A stretch of 64,000 nt of DNA from Polytrichum commune (lineage: Eukaryota > Streptophyta > Polytrichopsida > Polytrichales > Polytrichaceae): positions 26,302,144 to 26,366,143 of the forward strand of contig OX485809.1 in NCBI GenBank assembly GCA_950295325.1, given 5' to 3'. Shown here one piece after another: positions 38,519 to 49,981 of this stretch. Position 1 is the stretch's first letter. Each line of letters opens with the position of its first letter. A program made the translations under genes and the position numbers. The notes beneath the pieces are model-generated. The model was given only the letters and a program-made list of their open reading frames with translations, ran no database searches and had not been told where the DNA came from.

Positions 38519-38913
38519 GTGTCCAAGATTGAAGCCCTCATATGAGTTTCAATTTGACGGGCTATCAAGTTTCAGCCCTTCAGTTGAAGGGTTGGTTCAA
38601 ATCCAGACGTCCATTCAAGAATATAGAAATGAAATACAAAACTCATATTAAACTTATGCATGAATTATATGGTACATGTTTTCAGTACAATGTGAAGAAT
38701 TAATAACCATATGACTCCATTTCTTGTAGTGACAATACCCTACGCTTGTTAGTTCTTGTGGCGGGCATATTATATTGAGGACTTTACATAACATCTGAAT
38801 TTTCAATTTGGGGTTGCGTATTGAAGAGTTGTTTTGAGAGAGGTATATTTTGAAGGGCCAAATCGCGTTTGAAGGGCATTGAAGATTTCAATCTTGAACA
38901 TTGACAGGGAGCC
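38519..38913 (+). mobile_element. Insertion in the aldolase exon of block 1
   Basis: About 395 bases absent from the equivalent position in block 2 (48325). The ends carry an inverted repeat near TGTCCAAGATTGAA against TTCAATCTTGAACA. GGGAGC occurs on both sides, possibly a target duplication. No coding capacity. Family unassigned and ends approximate. Confidence 0.5.
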
Positions 38914-39558
38914 ACAAGGCCTATTGTTTGAGCTGCTCGGTTTGGCCTCGATTCATTATACTTGAGTTGCTGTGAAGATGATCTCCTCATCATGTGCCAG
39001 ATGCAAATTAGCTGCACCCATTTCTCTGTACCAATCCTGTTGTCAGTTCACAACAACTTGAATTTCAGGATTATTTTGTCTCTGCAGATTTTTAAAAATG
39101 ATTAGGCCCACATTAGAACTCATTGCACAAGTATCTTGAATCCTCTAGACACACAACTATCCACAACAGTATCTGAATGACATGTGTGATATGGACTCAT
39201 TGATTCGTGCAACTGGGCAAGTGCTATAAAGCGGTTGGGTTTCTTCCAACACTGCAATTTTTAAACTTTTTGCACCTATTACTGTGATCTACCATTTGGA
39301 GTTACATGTTGCTATAGTTTTTTACTGATGATATCAATTATTCACTAATATAACATACATAGATAGTATATATATAATGAAACATAACATAACTTGGCAA
39401 AAAAGTACTCTAGATAAAAAGCTAGAGTAGAGTTCACCTCCAAATGCTACACCACAGTAATAGGTGTAAAAGGTATGTAGTAGCTGATTGCTATATGGAC
39501 CCAATCCATGATTTAAGTAATTAGAAGCAACTAACCAATGAATCCCACTTGGACACCC

Positions 39559-39636
39559 ACAACACGTGGATCCACTTCTTGTGGCCAAGCACAATCCACA
39601 ACATGTGGATCCACCTCTTGCAACCAAGCACAATCC
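39559..39636 (+). repeat. 39-bp minisatellite, two units
   Basis: Two units of the form ACAACATGTGGATCCACCTC followed by TTGCAACCAAGCACAATCC, in the intron of aldolase pseudogene copy 1. The equivalent array in block 2 (49826-49981) has four units. Confidence 0.75.
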
Positions 39637-41285
39637 GCTTCTTGAGATCCATGTCCGTAGAGGTGAGGCCAAGCGATCTTGTTGATGTGTCTATTCCCAG
39701 ATGAATATGAGGAGGCACAGTATCACATGCTCTTGCCATGGCTTGACCACTAAGGTTGGTAATTTAGACATGTTGGCCTGCCATTGGATGTAATGGGCAC
39801 CCATAACATACCTCGATGCTGTCATGTTTCGGTAGGTTAGGCGCTTACTACACATGTGCCAAGGCTACTCCCATCCATAACCTAGCTCATAATACTATAC
39901 TCTACTGTGGATCTGGTAGAAGCCTTGTTGATGAGGAACACTTGCTAACCATCACAGCACTGATCTGGACACGTTGAATTATAATATTTAGATGGAGTCG
40001 CAAGAAGCTACCAAAAACATAGCTGAAATAGCTGCTTTAAAAGGTGTCGATTGTATTCAAATGGGACCTCTCGATCTACGCTCTGGTATGGGGTTGTTGC
40101 AAATGCCTAATGATGAGAGACCCACAGAAATGCTCAGGTATGCACCTTCAAACATTCCCTCTTCGGAGTCATTACCTTCCTCGCTGACTGCACACGTGAC
40201 TAAGTCCGCGCAGGTTGCTTTTGAAGAGACATGGAACTTCAGGGTTACTGGTCTCAATGATTACAAATATTTGTTTGACAAGGATTGTCTTTCAACCCGA
40301 GGCTCTGAAGGGAATGAAACATTTTGTCATCAATCCAGAAATGCTGAAAGGATGCTGAAGGGAACACGAATAATCTTGGGTGGTTTTGCCACAAGTAGCG
40401 ATTCACCTTTCAAGATTGCTGGAGACAGGATATCATATGGTTTCAGGTGCTACGGATGTTGCTCTCTTGAGGGAAACTGTTCTGTCTGACAATTGAAGGC
40501 TAGAGGAGACAATTGACTTATCTGCCTCCGAAGGATACCATTTGGATATGTGTACACTCTGGACTTCAAACATATAGAATTGCATCAGCTTGTGAAAATG
40601 GTGCATATTCATAATTTTGCTGACTTTTATTTGAAATAAAAGTGGCCCACTTTCCACTGAGGGTAGATGGCTTCACATAAGTAAGCCCTTACAGGTGCCA
40701 CCGGTTGTTTGGAAGAAGTTTTGGCAGTGATCTGTGCACAACACGACACTGAATGAAATACTGTAGTCATGCTGCGCTATGTCAGATTAGGTCTTGGTAA
40801 TCATCTTCCTGCGCCCAGCAGTTCAGAATAGTGGGCCAAGGCTTCTAGAAATGGGAATGCTTAAAGCAACGCATAATACACTTTTGATCCATATCATTAA
40901 AAGGATAATGTCCACTCAAATCCTTACTGACCAAGCGACTTGGTTGGACAAAAAGTGAGTGAATTCTGGAAGAATTTTTCCAATTTACATTTAGAAATGA
41001 GAAACGAGCTTACCCATATCGGACCAAATTGGTTTCACCGGATTCATACCGAACAGGGAATTCATGTCCCACAACACACCTGTGATCTATTGGTAACTGT
41101 TTTCACGCTGTAAGATTTACAGAACCATTTACAATTGGTACAGAAGGTTATTGCATCCACAAGAAAACACTTACGTCGCGGTCCTACACAACATGCGGTA
41201 CAGATCTCAACATACAAGGACCTCGAAATGGATACCCTTCTGTTGAGATATGTTTGCAAAACTGCTGAATGGAAACCTATCAATT

Positions 41286-41815
41286 TCAATTGCACACACT
41301 GTCATACTCCACTAAGGCTCTCACTATTTCCAGCTTGATGAATGCTTCGATGCGGTCATATTTTTGCGAAGCCCATCCGGACATGCAATACCACTGGAGA
41401 CATGACCTGTCACGGGTCTCACCAGGGAAATGTTTGTTCCTACATTGTCTAGGGTGAGGCCCCCTGCTAAAAGCCAAGCTCTCTTGCTCCTCATAGTTGG
41501 TGCCGGGAAATTGTCCCACTCGAACTTCTCACCACTGCACATAGTGCAATCAACATAAGCAGGTTTCTCAATCTCAAACAATTGCTTCACTGTTATAACT
41601 TCAAACGCAAAAGAATCAATCCAACATCTCAACTTCTTAAGTTCCCACCTTCCTCCTTGTGAACCGTCGACCAACACCCAGTCAACAAGAGGGCTTTCCT
41701 CCTCAAGGAAAGATGTCTGATTGACTTTGTTTTTGTTGACGTGCAACACATATATGACCTTCAACAAGCTGGGTAGCCCTTGACGGAAGGCATCTCTCGC
41801 ACCATCACTGTGCAA
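41286..41815 (-). pseudogene. Phosphoribosylanthranilate isomerase fragment, copy 1 (tryptophan pathway)
   Basis: The last two exons are recognisable, joined by a 114-base GT-AG intron (41535-41648). 41815-41649 reads LHSDGARDAF...VIYVLHVN...LVDWVLVDGSQGG. 41534 onward reads SGEKFEWDNFPAPTMRSKRA, WLLAGGLTLDNVG and VSSGIACPDGLRK. Phase across the intron is exact (AG|T). After DGLRK a one-base shift replaces the conserved C terminus, which continues in another frame (YDRIEAFIKL...EYDSVCN) to 41286. No upstream exons were found, so it is a 3' fragment and not a gene. The enzyme performs the third step of tryptophan synthesis in plastids. Confidence 0.8.
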
Positions 41816-41889
41816 CTGCATGCATACACATGACCCGACATTACACACCATGCACGTAACCCAGCTTCTATGGTGCTCCTTTAAAATAT

Positions 41890-42175
41890 GCCATCATGCA
41901 TTTGAACCCCCTAACACTCGATAGAGTACTACCTCCCATGGGACCCTTAAACCCCTCAAGTGTCTAACCAGCAATAATTATTAAGTTTTCGGGTAGTTCA
42001 ATTTACCTCAAACGGAAGAAATGTGCATTCTGGTTTATCAGAGTAATACCTCCCATGGAACCCTTGAACCCCTTGAGTGCTGACCAGCAATGGTCGTTGA
42101 GGTTTTGATGACTTTGTGTGGTTCAATTTACCTGAAACTCAAGAAATATGTATTTCGGTTTATTAGAGCTATCGA
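41890..42175 (+). repeat. Degenerate ~125-bp tandem repeat next to the isomerase fragment
   Basis: Two units, each running GAGTA-TACCTCCCATGG-ACCCTT-AACCCCTT, then CCAGCAATGGTCG, then CAATTTACCT-AAAC-AAGAAAT and TTTATTAGAGC. Further diverged units lie in block 2 at about 54420-54560, 54660-54830 and 54900-55070. No coding capacity. Confidence 0.6.
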
Positions 42176-42339
42176 CCCAGCCAGATAAACCCAGGGACAT
42201 GACTCGCAGCGTGGACAGAAATATGTGGAATGACTGCTTCATTAAGTAGCCAATCGGCATGCAATAAAACAGGTGCATTTAAAGCAATTAATATTTCAGG
42301 TTTGTTATGTTCAACATGAAATCCAATATGACTTTAAAA

Positions 42340-43040
42340 AGCTATAAACGTATTTTTTTTCTTCCATAATGTGTTGTATATGAGACACATGCTAAACACA
42401 TATCCATTACACTTACGACCAGAAACCGTCAATTTTGTTTTCAAAGAGATAAATGTATTAGATTTTATTCATGCTGGAATGGTAACACTAAAGCTTATGG
42501 AACCGGGGTTCCATATATATATATATAGATATGGATTTATACATGTATTTGGACAATTCCAACTATCAATATGACGTACATTATGGTGGCAAAACTACAC
42601 ACATATGGTGGTTGGCAAACACGGAATACAAACATTGGAAGTTGTGCTTGTTGTGGTGTTGTTTTTGTTGTAGTTCTTTGATATTTTGTCCCCACAAGTG
42701 CACATCCCCTATTATTTTTAGACAAGGGCTTCGTCCAAATATATTCATATGTCAATTCTTTCAAGTGGGCACAGTCTTGAACAACTCAATTGAATAAGAA
42801 ATCATTAAACTTGGCTATGCTAGTCCAACACTAGGGTTGGTGACATTTGTAATTACAAAGTCCAGACAATGAAGAAATCAAAGGGTCGTTGTCATGGGAG
42901 CCATACCAACCTATGTTGGCATTACGTTATTTCCATCGCCACACAACTCATATTGAGTATCATTGTTTGCTAGGGGCATTTGTTGACAATCTAATGCTAA
43001 GTTTTGAGGTTGTAGTTGGGCATGAAGGAAAGACAATGTA
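42340..43040 (+). repeat. Third, partial copy of the array unit
   Basis: Diverged match to 36840-37440 and 46640-47240: GTTGTATATGAG-CA-GC, AAGCTTATGGAA, AAAGTCCA-AC-AT-AAG-AATCAAA, GGCATGAA. It lies just before the orphan promoter scrap at 43587-43680, implying that a further secreted-gene copy once stood here. Confidence 0.55.
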
Positions 43041-44198
43041 GTGTAAAACTAGATGAGTCTAACCCTTATTAAATGCATGTACTCGTTGGCCTCCCCAAAT
43101 TGACCTCGAATGCGAGGCCTCTACCATTCACTCAACTTTGACAATTTGTATCTCCACATTCCCCCTTAAACAAATGCTAAATCCAATAACATGGATGTTT
43201 ATGCCATGTAGGTGACTTGTACCTCAAAAAAATTTAGCTGTCCAAACATTTCCATGTGCGATGTATTAGGCAATATGTGATATGGTGTCCCCTAATGTGA
43301 GAATTAATTACCTCAATTTTTATTGAATTGCATACTTTATGGGCATCAATTGAGCCAAGAAATTTCAAAACACATGAAATTGAGCTTATGAAATTTTAAT
43401 GCACATGAAACCTTTGGATTGTGATATGACCATCTTTAGTTTTTCTTTTACAAGCCTTAAACTTGACAGTGTTGGAGAAATTGCCTTTGTTTCAAGGCAT
43501 GTACTTTAGATGCACACTTTGTAGGTCCTGACGGTATATGTGCCCCACACAATAGAATATAAATCCATAAGTATACGTTGCAAATATGACAATTATATAT
43601 GGAGAGCTGATTACAATGTATAATGAACTCCAAGAGCTTGACATCTTCTATACACATCTAAGGGTGAGTTTCCATGTAGGTTGCTCACCCACCGCATTTT
43701 GGTAGGACTAAAAACAAATGTAGATGGAATATGGTGGGGTAGTGTTTGTATGCCGCAACCAACTATTGTTAATTCAAGTGTCCAATGGGTGCGTGAAAGT
43801 CTACTGCCTCAAGGCCATGGCCCTCTACATTCTAGTAGGCCACCAAAATGTGGTTGGTTGGTTGCTTTTGCTTATCTACATGAGAACCTCTCCAACCCAC
43901 TATTTTCTAGAATCTAGTTGGCGAGCGGCCCACATGGAAACTCACGGAGTGGATCCGAGTCCCTTCATGTAGCCGTCATGTACCTCAAGAAACCATGTTA
44001 AGAGCCCTGCATCTCCAGCTTTATGAGGCGTCCAACTTTATTATGATCACGATATTGTTCAAAGGCAGTGAAGGAAGTGCTACATTGCATCAAATTCATT
44101 TCTTACAACACAACATACAAGTTGTTTGCATTGGAAGTATCACTACAAGGAAGGAGGGTCACTTTGACATGTGGCTCATGACATAAAAAACTTTCATG

Positions 44199-44256
44199 TT
44201 GGAGTTTTGAGCTCCGCCCTTGAGTTTTGAGCTCTGCCCTTGAGTTTTGAGCTCTG
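44199..44256 (+). repeat. 21-bp tandem triplicate inside the CACTA element
   Basis: Three copies of a unit like TTGAGTTTTGAGCTCTGCCC, the last diverging after GAGCTCTG. The unit contains the palindrome GAGCTC. Confidence 0.85.
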
Positions 44257-44887
44257 TGACATATTTCTTGCATGTGTGGGAGTTGTGTCACTTTAATGTC
44301 ATGCAAAAGGTCCGTGAAAGAATGTCCTATCTTTAATTAATTTTATAAATCTTCTAGCTACATCTAGACCTAGATGTGAGTCACCTTCTTCATTAATTAT
44401 TAAGGTAGGAGAGAGGTAATTACCACATACAAGTGTATCTTTCATTTATCCGACATTAAAGCATTGTAATAGTACATAGTGAATAGTAAACTCTATATAT
44501 TTCACAGTAAATAATAAGTAATAAGTAATATACTATAAACATTCAATAATAATAACATAGCATTAATAGTAAATAATATATTAAACAGTAAATAATAAAT
44601 AATATACCGTAAATATTACATGTTATAAATAGAAAAGAATAATAACAGACCAAACATAATAAATACTAATCTATAAACAATAAATAATAGGTAGTAAACA
44701 GTAAAGAATAGGAAGTAAATAATAAACAATAAGAAGTAAACAATAAATAATGGGAAATAAATAATAAATATTAAACAGTAAATAGTAAAAGGAAGCCAAT
44801 AAATTATATATAGTAAATAATAGGTAGTAGAGAGAAAATAGTGGCCTTAGTCTAGAATGGTTTGAAACACTCCATGTATATCACGTT

Positions 44888-45085
44888 TGTTGTGATGACT
44901 TAGTGGCTAAGGCACATGCGTGAATGCCCACAAGGTGCAAGGTTCAGATCCCTTGGCTGCCACCCTTGGCCGCCTTGCCACATACATGAGTGGTAGGGTA
45001 GCCTATCCTTGTATGTGGGTGGTAGGTTGAAGGTCACCTGCTTGGGAGGTTTAGAACGTGCGGACCTACCAACCATGTATAATTT
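44888..45085 (+). mobile_element. SINE-like segment with pol III boxes
   Basis: TGACTTAGTGG at 44896-44906 fits a tRNA A box and GGTTCAGATCC at 44941-44951 fits a B box, 34 bases apart as in tRNA-derived SINEs. The downstream body is moderately GC-rich within AT-rich surroundings. It cannot fold as a normal tRNA. Target duplications and 3' end were not identified. It is nested in the CACTA-like element. Confidence 0.55.
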
Positions 45086-45607
45086 TTAAAGAGAAATATA
45101 TAAATATTAAATGAAATGAAATTACCTCTAAAATTTACCCATAATCATAATTTGCTGTCATGGTAAAAAAATGCTTGCTAAAACCACGACATGGTTTTGA
45201 CATCCCGTTTGTGTTAGATAATAGGATTGGTCCAAGATGACAGCATGTCCACAATGGCTGCAACCTTCATGACATGTGTGATGGTTGCAGAAAAATGTTA
45301 ATTAACCATCCTTGTGGTGTGGAAAAAGACCCCTATTCCTAGTAGTGTATACCACACTGCATACAGAATCAAATTCTGATGACTAGATGTGTGACCGGTA
45401 AGCAATGACACAATAGCAAAGAACAACCACTAGTTTGACTTGAGGTCATATCACAAATTACTGAGGTCGTCAAAAGTGAAATGTACCATATTAATTGATC
45501 GAAATGAATGATAATCTCGTAAAGTCAAGGTTTTGCAGGTCAATGTCTCAGATGAAACGTTGGAAGTTATGAGCGAAGAATATCCTTGATTGAAGTTCAT
45601 GCCCAAC

Positions 45608-45833
45608 CAATGATCAGGGATCACTGGCAGTTGGTTACAGATGAACTAGTTCAGTTTGAGAAATAACTGGTTGAAGTTCAAGACTGCATGAAAATTACTG
45701 ATCTTTTAAGAGGAATTTATAGAATAATCCCAATTAAATAAAGGAAAATTGGAGGATGTCAACATGTAACCAGTTGGACTTGCAAAACACTAGGATCTCA
45801 ACCAATTATGCTCAAAAATCTCCCCGATCATTG
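45608..45833 (+). mobile_element. Element B, bounded copy with terminal inverted repeats
   Basis: 226 bases bounded by CAATGATCAGGGA and TCCCCGATCATTG, 13-base inverted repeats with one mismatch. The interior matches 13787-13995 and 28280-28465. It replaces block 1 sequence near 35921-36020, so the surrounding DNA was also rearranged. Non-coding MITE-like element. Confidence 0.65.
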
Positions 45834-47300
45834 TGCTTGACAAAAGACTTTCAAATGACACACCCTTACATGTGCGGAGATCTTGTAGTAGATAATCATG
45901 TTAAAGTGCAATTTTATGAATACAACCTATGCTGTAAAATCAAATAAATTGGATTCTTCAAGTAAAAGAGGTCAAAATTGAACTTCCTATGCATTTTTGA
46001 TCAATCAATGTGATGCATATTGAGTTTGAACTTAGTTGCACACTTATTAGCGAGTAGCATATGCGATGTATATGGCAAGGTTTGCATTCAAGAACGGACA
46101 CCAAGAAAACATGTCTTACAATGACATTTGACTATGTCTCCAAAAATGTTAGGTTCAAGTAGCATGATAATGGTGAGGGTGCACAAGATCACTTCGAGTA
46201 ATAAACAATTTCCTACTTTGATCACCTATAGCTTTTGCATCTCAACTCCAAAATTTGAAGTTTCAAATGATTACCTACTCAAAAATTTGAACTACTTCTC
46301 TACCTTATTCAACCATCAAAATTATATTTGTCCATAATAAAGCCACATGTGTCGTGACAACCTACTAAATTTCATGGCAATGTTGTATTCTTGCCATGCA
46401 AAAGATATTGTGTGCTTTGATAAAATTGAGAAAAGAACCTTTGCAACAAAACAAACCAATATAGTCATACACAACCATGAGTAGGCGATTGACGATATGC
46501 AAAAACTTCAATGCACTTTAGGTGTTCAAAATTTCAACTTTCCCATGTTCAACATGAGATTTGGGATGACATCTGAACATTCTAAACATACACTGCTTTG
46601 GCAAGGGTGTTGACGCACAAGTCTATAGTCTATACCTCTACATGTTGTATATGAGGCATGCACTGATACATGTGCACCATCTTAGTGCCAAGATCCATCA
46701 AAACCTCCCTCCTAGAGTAGATCAAGCTCTAAGATTTTAGTCATGTGGATCTGTGACACAAAAGCTTATGGAAATGGATAGCAAAACATAAACTATACAT
46801 ATGCGTTGTTGTATGTTGTAGAAGGTCAGCCACACAATATGGACAAGTGTACTCTCAACACATGTTGTAGAGGGTGCAATCCTCAACCACTCTAGTGAGA
46901 TTGTGAATGAGAACCCATCAACACCCCTTCAAGCCCAATGTCGGAGCCGGTGAGACCTGAGAACACAAATTCCACACCACAAAGGAATCAAAATGTAGTT
47001 GGCATAGAAGCCATCCCAAACCTACGTTGTGTTGTGCAACCTATGTCGGCATACCAAAACCACCACCATCATGACCACATTGATTTGAGCTATCAAAATC
47101 GTTGCACGACACATAAACACCATTGTGCATCGAGCTGCATTTTATTTTTATATTTTATCATACTTGTTGACAAAGTATATTCGAGCTTTGAGCTTGTGAT
47201 CGGGCATGAAAGCAAGACAACAATTGTAGTGGAACATTGGAGTGGCGTACATGGAGAGCTGTACGTAAATGTTACCTGCAGATTTGGTTGTGGAAGAAGT

Positions 47301-47681
47301 TTATAAAGTTAAACACAACTCAAGGTTGAGCTTGAGAAGTGCAAGGATTTTGCCCACTATCCCTGGCGGAATGCACGCAGTCACTATCACCTGGAGGTCC
47401 ACAATTATGTCGAGTAGTGCAAGGAGTTCCACTCCAGTCACATAAGATGGGCAACTGCAATTGCTTGTGACCACCTTCCCGAGTATGTTCTCCACTTCAA
47501 TCTCGAGTGTTGCGTCGACGAGGACGACCACGGTGGCATTCACGTCTATCACAATGCCATTCACTGTGATAGGCTTGCAATAGTTGTTCTTGCAAGAAAC
47601 AGTGTGATTGGTTGCCTGAACGGCCATGGCCATGGCTGCCATGAACGCGAACATGAGAGCAATCTTGGCACCGGAAGCCAT
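47301..47681 (-). CDS. Small secreted cysteine-containing protein, intact copy of a local array
   Basis: An intronless frame of 126 residues from the ATG at 47681. An in-frame ATG at 47753 lies at the expected transcription start, so the inner one is preferred. Residues 1-23 form a clear signal peptide (MASGAKIALMFAFMAAMAMA). The mature part reads TVSCKNNYCKPITVNGIVID, alternating valine- and leucine-rich strands, a SNCSCP motif, TACIPP near the end, and LCLTL at the C terminus; six cysteines could pair. N-x-T/S sites (NHT, NAT, NCS) suggest N-glycosylation. I do not recognise the family, and the role is unknown. A TATA box at 47782-47789 supports expression. It is the sole survivor among four related loci, which suggests selection to keep one copy or simply recent age. 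Confidence 0.72.
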   Translation of the reverse strand: MASGAKIALMFAFMAAMAMAVQATNHTVSCKNNYCKPITVNGIVIDVNATVVVLVDATLEIEVENILGKVVTSNCSCPSYVTGVELLALLDIIVDLQVIVTACIPPGIVGKILALLKLNLELCLTL

Positions 47682-47781
47682 TGGAAGAAGGGAGTGTTGG
47701 ACGTACGAGGCGGCTATGGTGGCGAGTTTGAGAGCTCGGACAACTGATTGCAATGGATGATGAACTCTGAGAGCACAACAT

Positions 47782-47789
47782 CTTATATA
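47782..47789 (-). promoter_or_regulatory. TATA box of the intact secreted-protein gene
   Basis: Minus-strand TATATAAG about 100 bases before the chosen ATG, conserved in position in the frameshifted paralogue (37977-37984). It predicts transcription starting near 47755. Confidence 0.65.
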
Positions 47790-48863
47790 CGCTCATTCTA
47801 GGTGGATCCCTCCACGTAACTTTAATCCACCTCAACAAATCAAATCATGTCAACATGCCTGCACATCCGCTACACGCGGCCTCCGGCTTTACCATCATGG
47901 TGTGCGGACGTAGACGATAACTGAAGGATGTGTCGCAATGCTTCTTTACTTAATTGCGATATCCCAACCCCACCAGATCTTTTGCATGGCAAGAGTAGCA
48001 ACACTACCCTGCAATTCAGCAAGTTCTCACTTGGCGTGTGGGCTTGTTGTGGCCAACTCCAGCTCCATCAAAAGGCTTTGGTAGTTGAATTTTGCAACAT
48101 GATTATTCATCAAGAGTGCTCGGAAACCACGGGAATGGTCATTTACTACAAGCTCTTTGAGCACGTAAGGGTTTGACAACTGAGAGTATTCACTTTACAA
48201 AGGCATACGTGATGGAAAATGTGTCTTAACTCAAAACGTTGTCCATGGCCAAGCCAACAAACTTTTGTCATTATGAGCAGCAGTGAATGCAAGCCGATAC
48301 CCTCCCGTTGGTATAGGGGGAGCGCCAATGCCTATTGTTTCAGCTGCTGTGTATGGCGTCCATTCATCATACTTGAGTTGTTGTCAAGATGATCTCCTCA
48401 TCATGTGCCAGGTGCAAATTAGCTGCACCCATTTCTCTGTACCCACCCTGCTATCAGTTCACAACAACTCGAATTTCAGGTTCATTTTGTCGCCGCAAAA
48501 ATTTGAAAGTGATTAGGCCCACATTAGGAACTCATTGCATAAGTATCTTGAATCCTCTAGACACACAACTATCCACAGCAGGAGCTGAATGGCTTGTGTG
48601 ATATGAATTCATTGATTTGTGCAACTGGGCGAATGCTATAAAGCGGTTGGGTTTCTTCCAGCACTGCAATTTTTTCACTTTTTGCACCTATTAGTGTGAT
48701 ATACCATTTTGAGTTACATGTTGCTATAACTTTTTACCAAAGATATCAATTATTAACTTAGATAATATAATTAGATAGTACACACAGTAAGGAACATCAC
48801 TTGGCAAAAAAAGACGCTATTAGTAAAATGCTAGAGCAAAGTTCAACTCCAAATGCCAAACCA

Positions 48864-49717
48864 TTGTCGTGAACCTCTCCAAGTGATTCTAGTGTGGGTG
48901 AGGGCCTTGGGAGTTGAGAATGCCTCCCACCCACACAAAGTAGGAGTCACGAGGATAAGGCCATGAGCATTGAATAACTTATAGCGTCCGGATTCTAGAA
49001 TACGCAGGAATTCCCCAATGGGAGGTGTGAGCTAAGAGATATGGCAATTTGGGTGGGGCCCTACCTAGGGACAACGCCTTGGGACAGAATTGACCTGGGA
49101 GTGGCACCCGAAACTGCTAATGTTAAAATAGCCATAACTTCTTCAATACTTGCCCTAATGGAGCAAGTGAGGACTCTATCATCATCTACGCCAAGAGTAG
49201 ATGTTGGTGAAGTGTTTTTTTTTTGTTATAAATGGAGGTAAGACAACAAAGTTATGAAGGTTTGAAGCTGCTGGGGGAAAATGTCTACTTGGCCCCACCT
49301 CTTAGGAGAGAGACAAAAGGTTATTTGACGGCGGGGAAGGGGCCTTGGCCAAAGTCCTAAAGACTTATATGGGTGAGGCAGTGTTGCCGACCGACCCCAC
49401 CCGAGACGGAACGGCACAACTTGCACAAGCACCGGTCCAACGTGGTGGCATGGTTGCCAAGTATGCTTCAGATTGTAGTAGTCTTGCTCCGGCAACGTGA
49501 TGATCAACTAAAGATTAGACTTGCATTGGCTACTTATTAAGGGTAGAGTGTCGTGAATGAATGTGTAGGAGGGTTGATCACCCAATACCTATTAGCTAAG
49601 AGGTCCAAGGTATTGGGAGCTAATCATTCGCATGAATGGAATGCGAAAGGGTTTGCACTCATGACACTTGCCAAAGTTGCAAACTAAGTTAAGGAGAGCT
49701 AACAAGAGTTACGACAA
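48864..49717 (+). mobile_element. 854-bp DNA element with 3-bp target duplication
   Basis: Present in block 2, absent from block 1 (39450-39460). The ends are TTGTCGTGAAC and GAGTTACGACAA, an inverted repeat of about 11 bases with one gap. CCA stands on both sides (48861-48863, 49718-49720). No transposase seen. Short ends and a 3-base duplication leave the superfamily open. Confidence 0.65.
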
Positions 49718-49825
49718 CCACGGTAATAGGTGTAAAAGGCATGCAGTAGCTTATTAATATTTAGACCCAATCCATAATATAAGTAATTGCAAGAAATTAA
49801 CCAATGCTTCCCATTTGAACACCTA

Positions 49826-49981
49826 CAACATGTCAATCCACCTCTTCAGGTCAAGCACAATCCCCAACATGTAGTTCCACCTCTTGCAAGCAAACACAAT
49901 CCACAATACGTTAATCCACCTCTTGTAGTTAAGCACAATTCACAACATATCGATCCACCTCTTGCAACCAAGCACAATCCA
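49826..49981 (+). repeat. 39-bp minisatellite, four units
   Basis: Four diverged 39-base units in the intron of aldolase pseudogene copy 2; translated they read as 13-residue repeats such as QHVVPPLASKHNP, but this is not a credible protein. Block 1 has two units at 39559-39636. Confidence 0.8.

Larger units (their letters stand above)
38478..40489 (+). pseudogene. HpcH/HpaI-type aldolase pseudogene, copy 1
   Basis: Three exon-like pieces match plant HpcH/HpaI (2-keto-3-deoxy acid aldolase-like) proteins. 38478-39000, interrupted by a ~395-base insertion, gives SRYPQAGIRGA then EDDLLIMCQ. 39992-40137 gives NIAEIAALKGVDCIQMGPLD and MPNDERPTEMLR. 40339-40489 gives NAERMLKGTR, LGGFATSSDSP and, in a shifted frame, GYHMVSGATDVALLRETVLS. 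Defects: the insertion, a donor changed from GT to AT after 39000, and frame shifts in the last exon. N-terminal exons were not found. It runs opposite to the isomerase fragment downstream. Confidence 0.75.
35070..42250 (+). repeat. Segmental duplication, block 1
   Basis: Collinear with 43560-54620 over its length apart from insertions. Examples: 35140-35400 with 43610-43870, 35680-35900 with 45350-45570, 36240-36350 with 46060-46180, 37160-38400 with 46960-48180, 38960-39250 with 48360-48650, 39470-40110 with 49730-50460, 40110-42100 with 52483-54560. It holds the frameshifted secreted-protein gene and one copy each of the aldolase and isomerase pseudogenes. Confidence 0.85.
44141..45347 (+). 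mobile_element. Non-autonomous CACTA (EnSpm/CMC) element with 3-bp target duplication
   Basis: 1207 bases present in block 2 and absent from block 1 at 35671-35685. The ends are CACTACAAGGAA and TTCCTAGTAGTG, a 12-base terminal inverted repeat with one mismatch starting CACTA. TAT flanks both sides (44138-44140, 45348-45350), the 3-base duplication expected of the superfamily. The interior holds a 21-base triplicate, a long ATAAT-type low-complexity tract (44480-44830) and a nested SINE. No transposase. Confidence 0.88.

Noticed and set aside
39992-40489. 165-codon continuous ORF as a functional aldolase
   Set aside because: The frame reads through an intron (40138-40338) and then leaves the conserved frame in the last exon; upstream exons are missing.
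42512-42530. TA-rich run as a promoter TATA box
   Set aside because: A plain TATATA microsatellite with no open frame or conserved downstream sequence.
44896-44960. Possible tRNA gene
   Set aside because: A and B boxes are present, but no acceptor stem or anticodon arm can be formed; it fits a SINE better.
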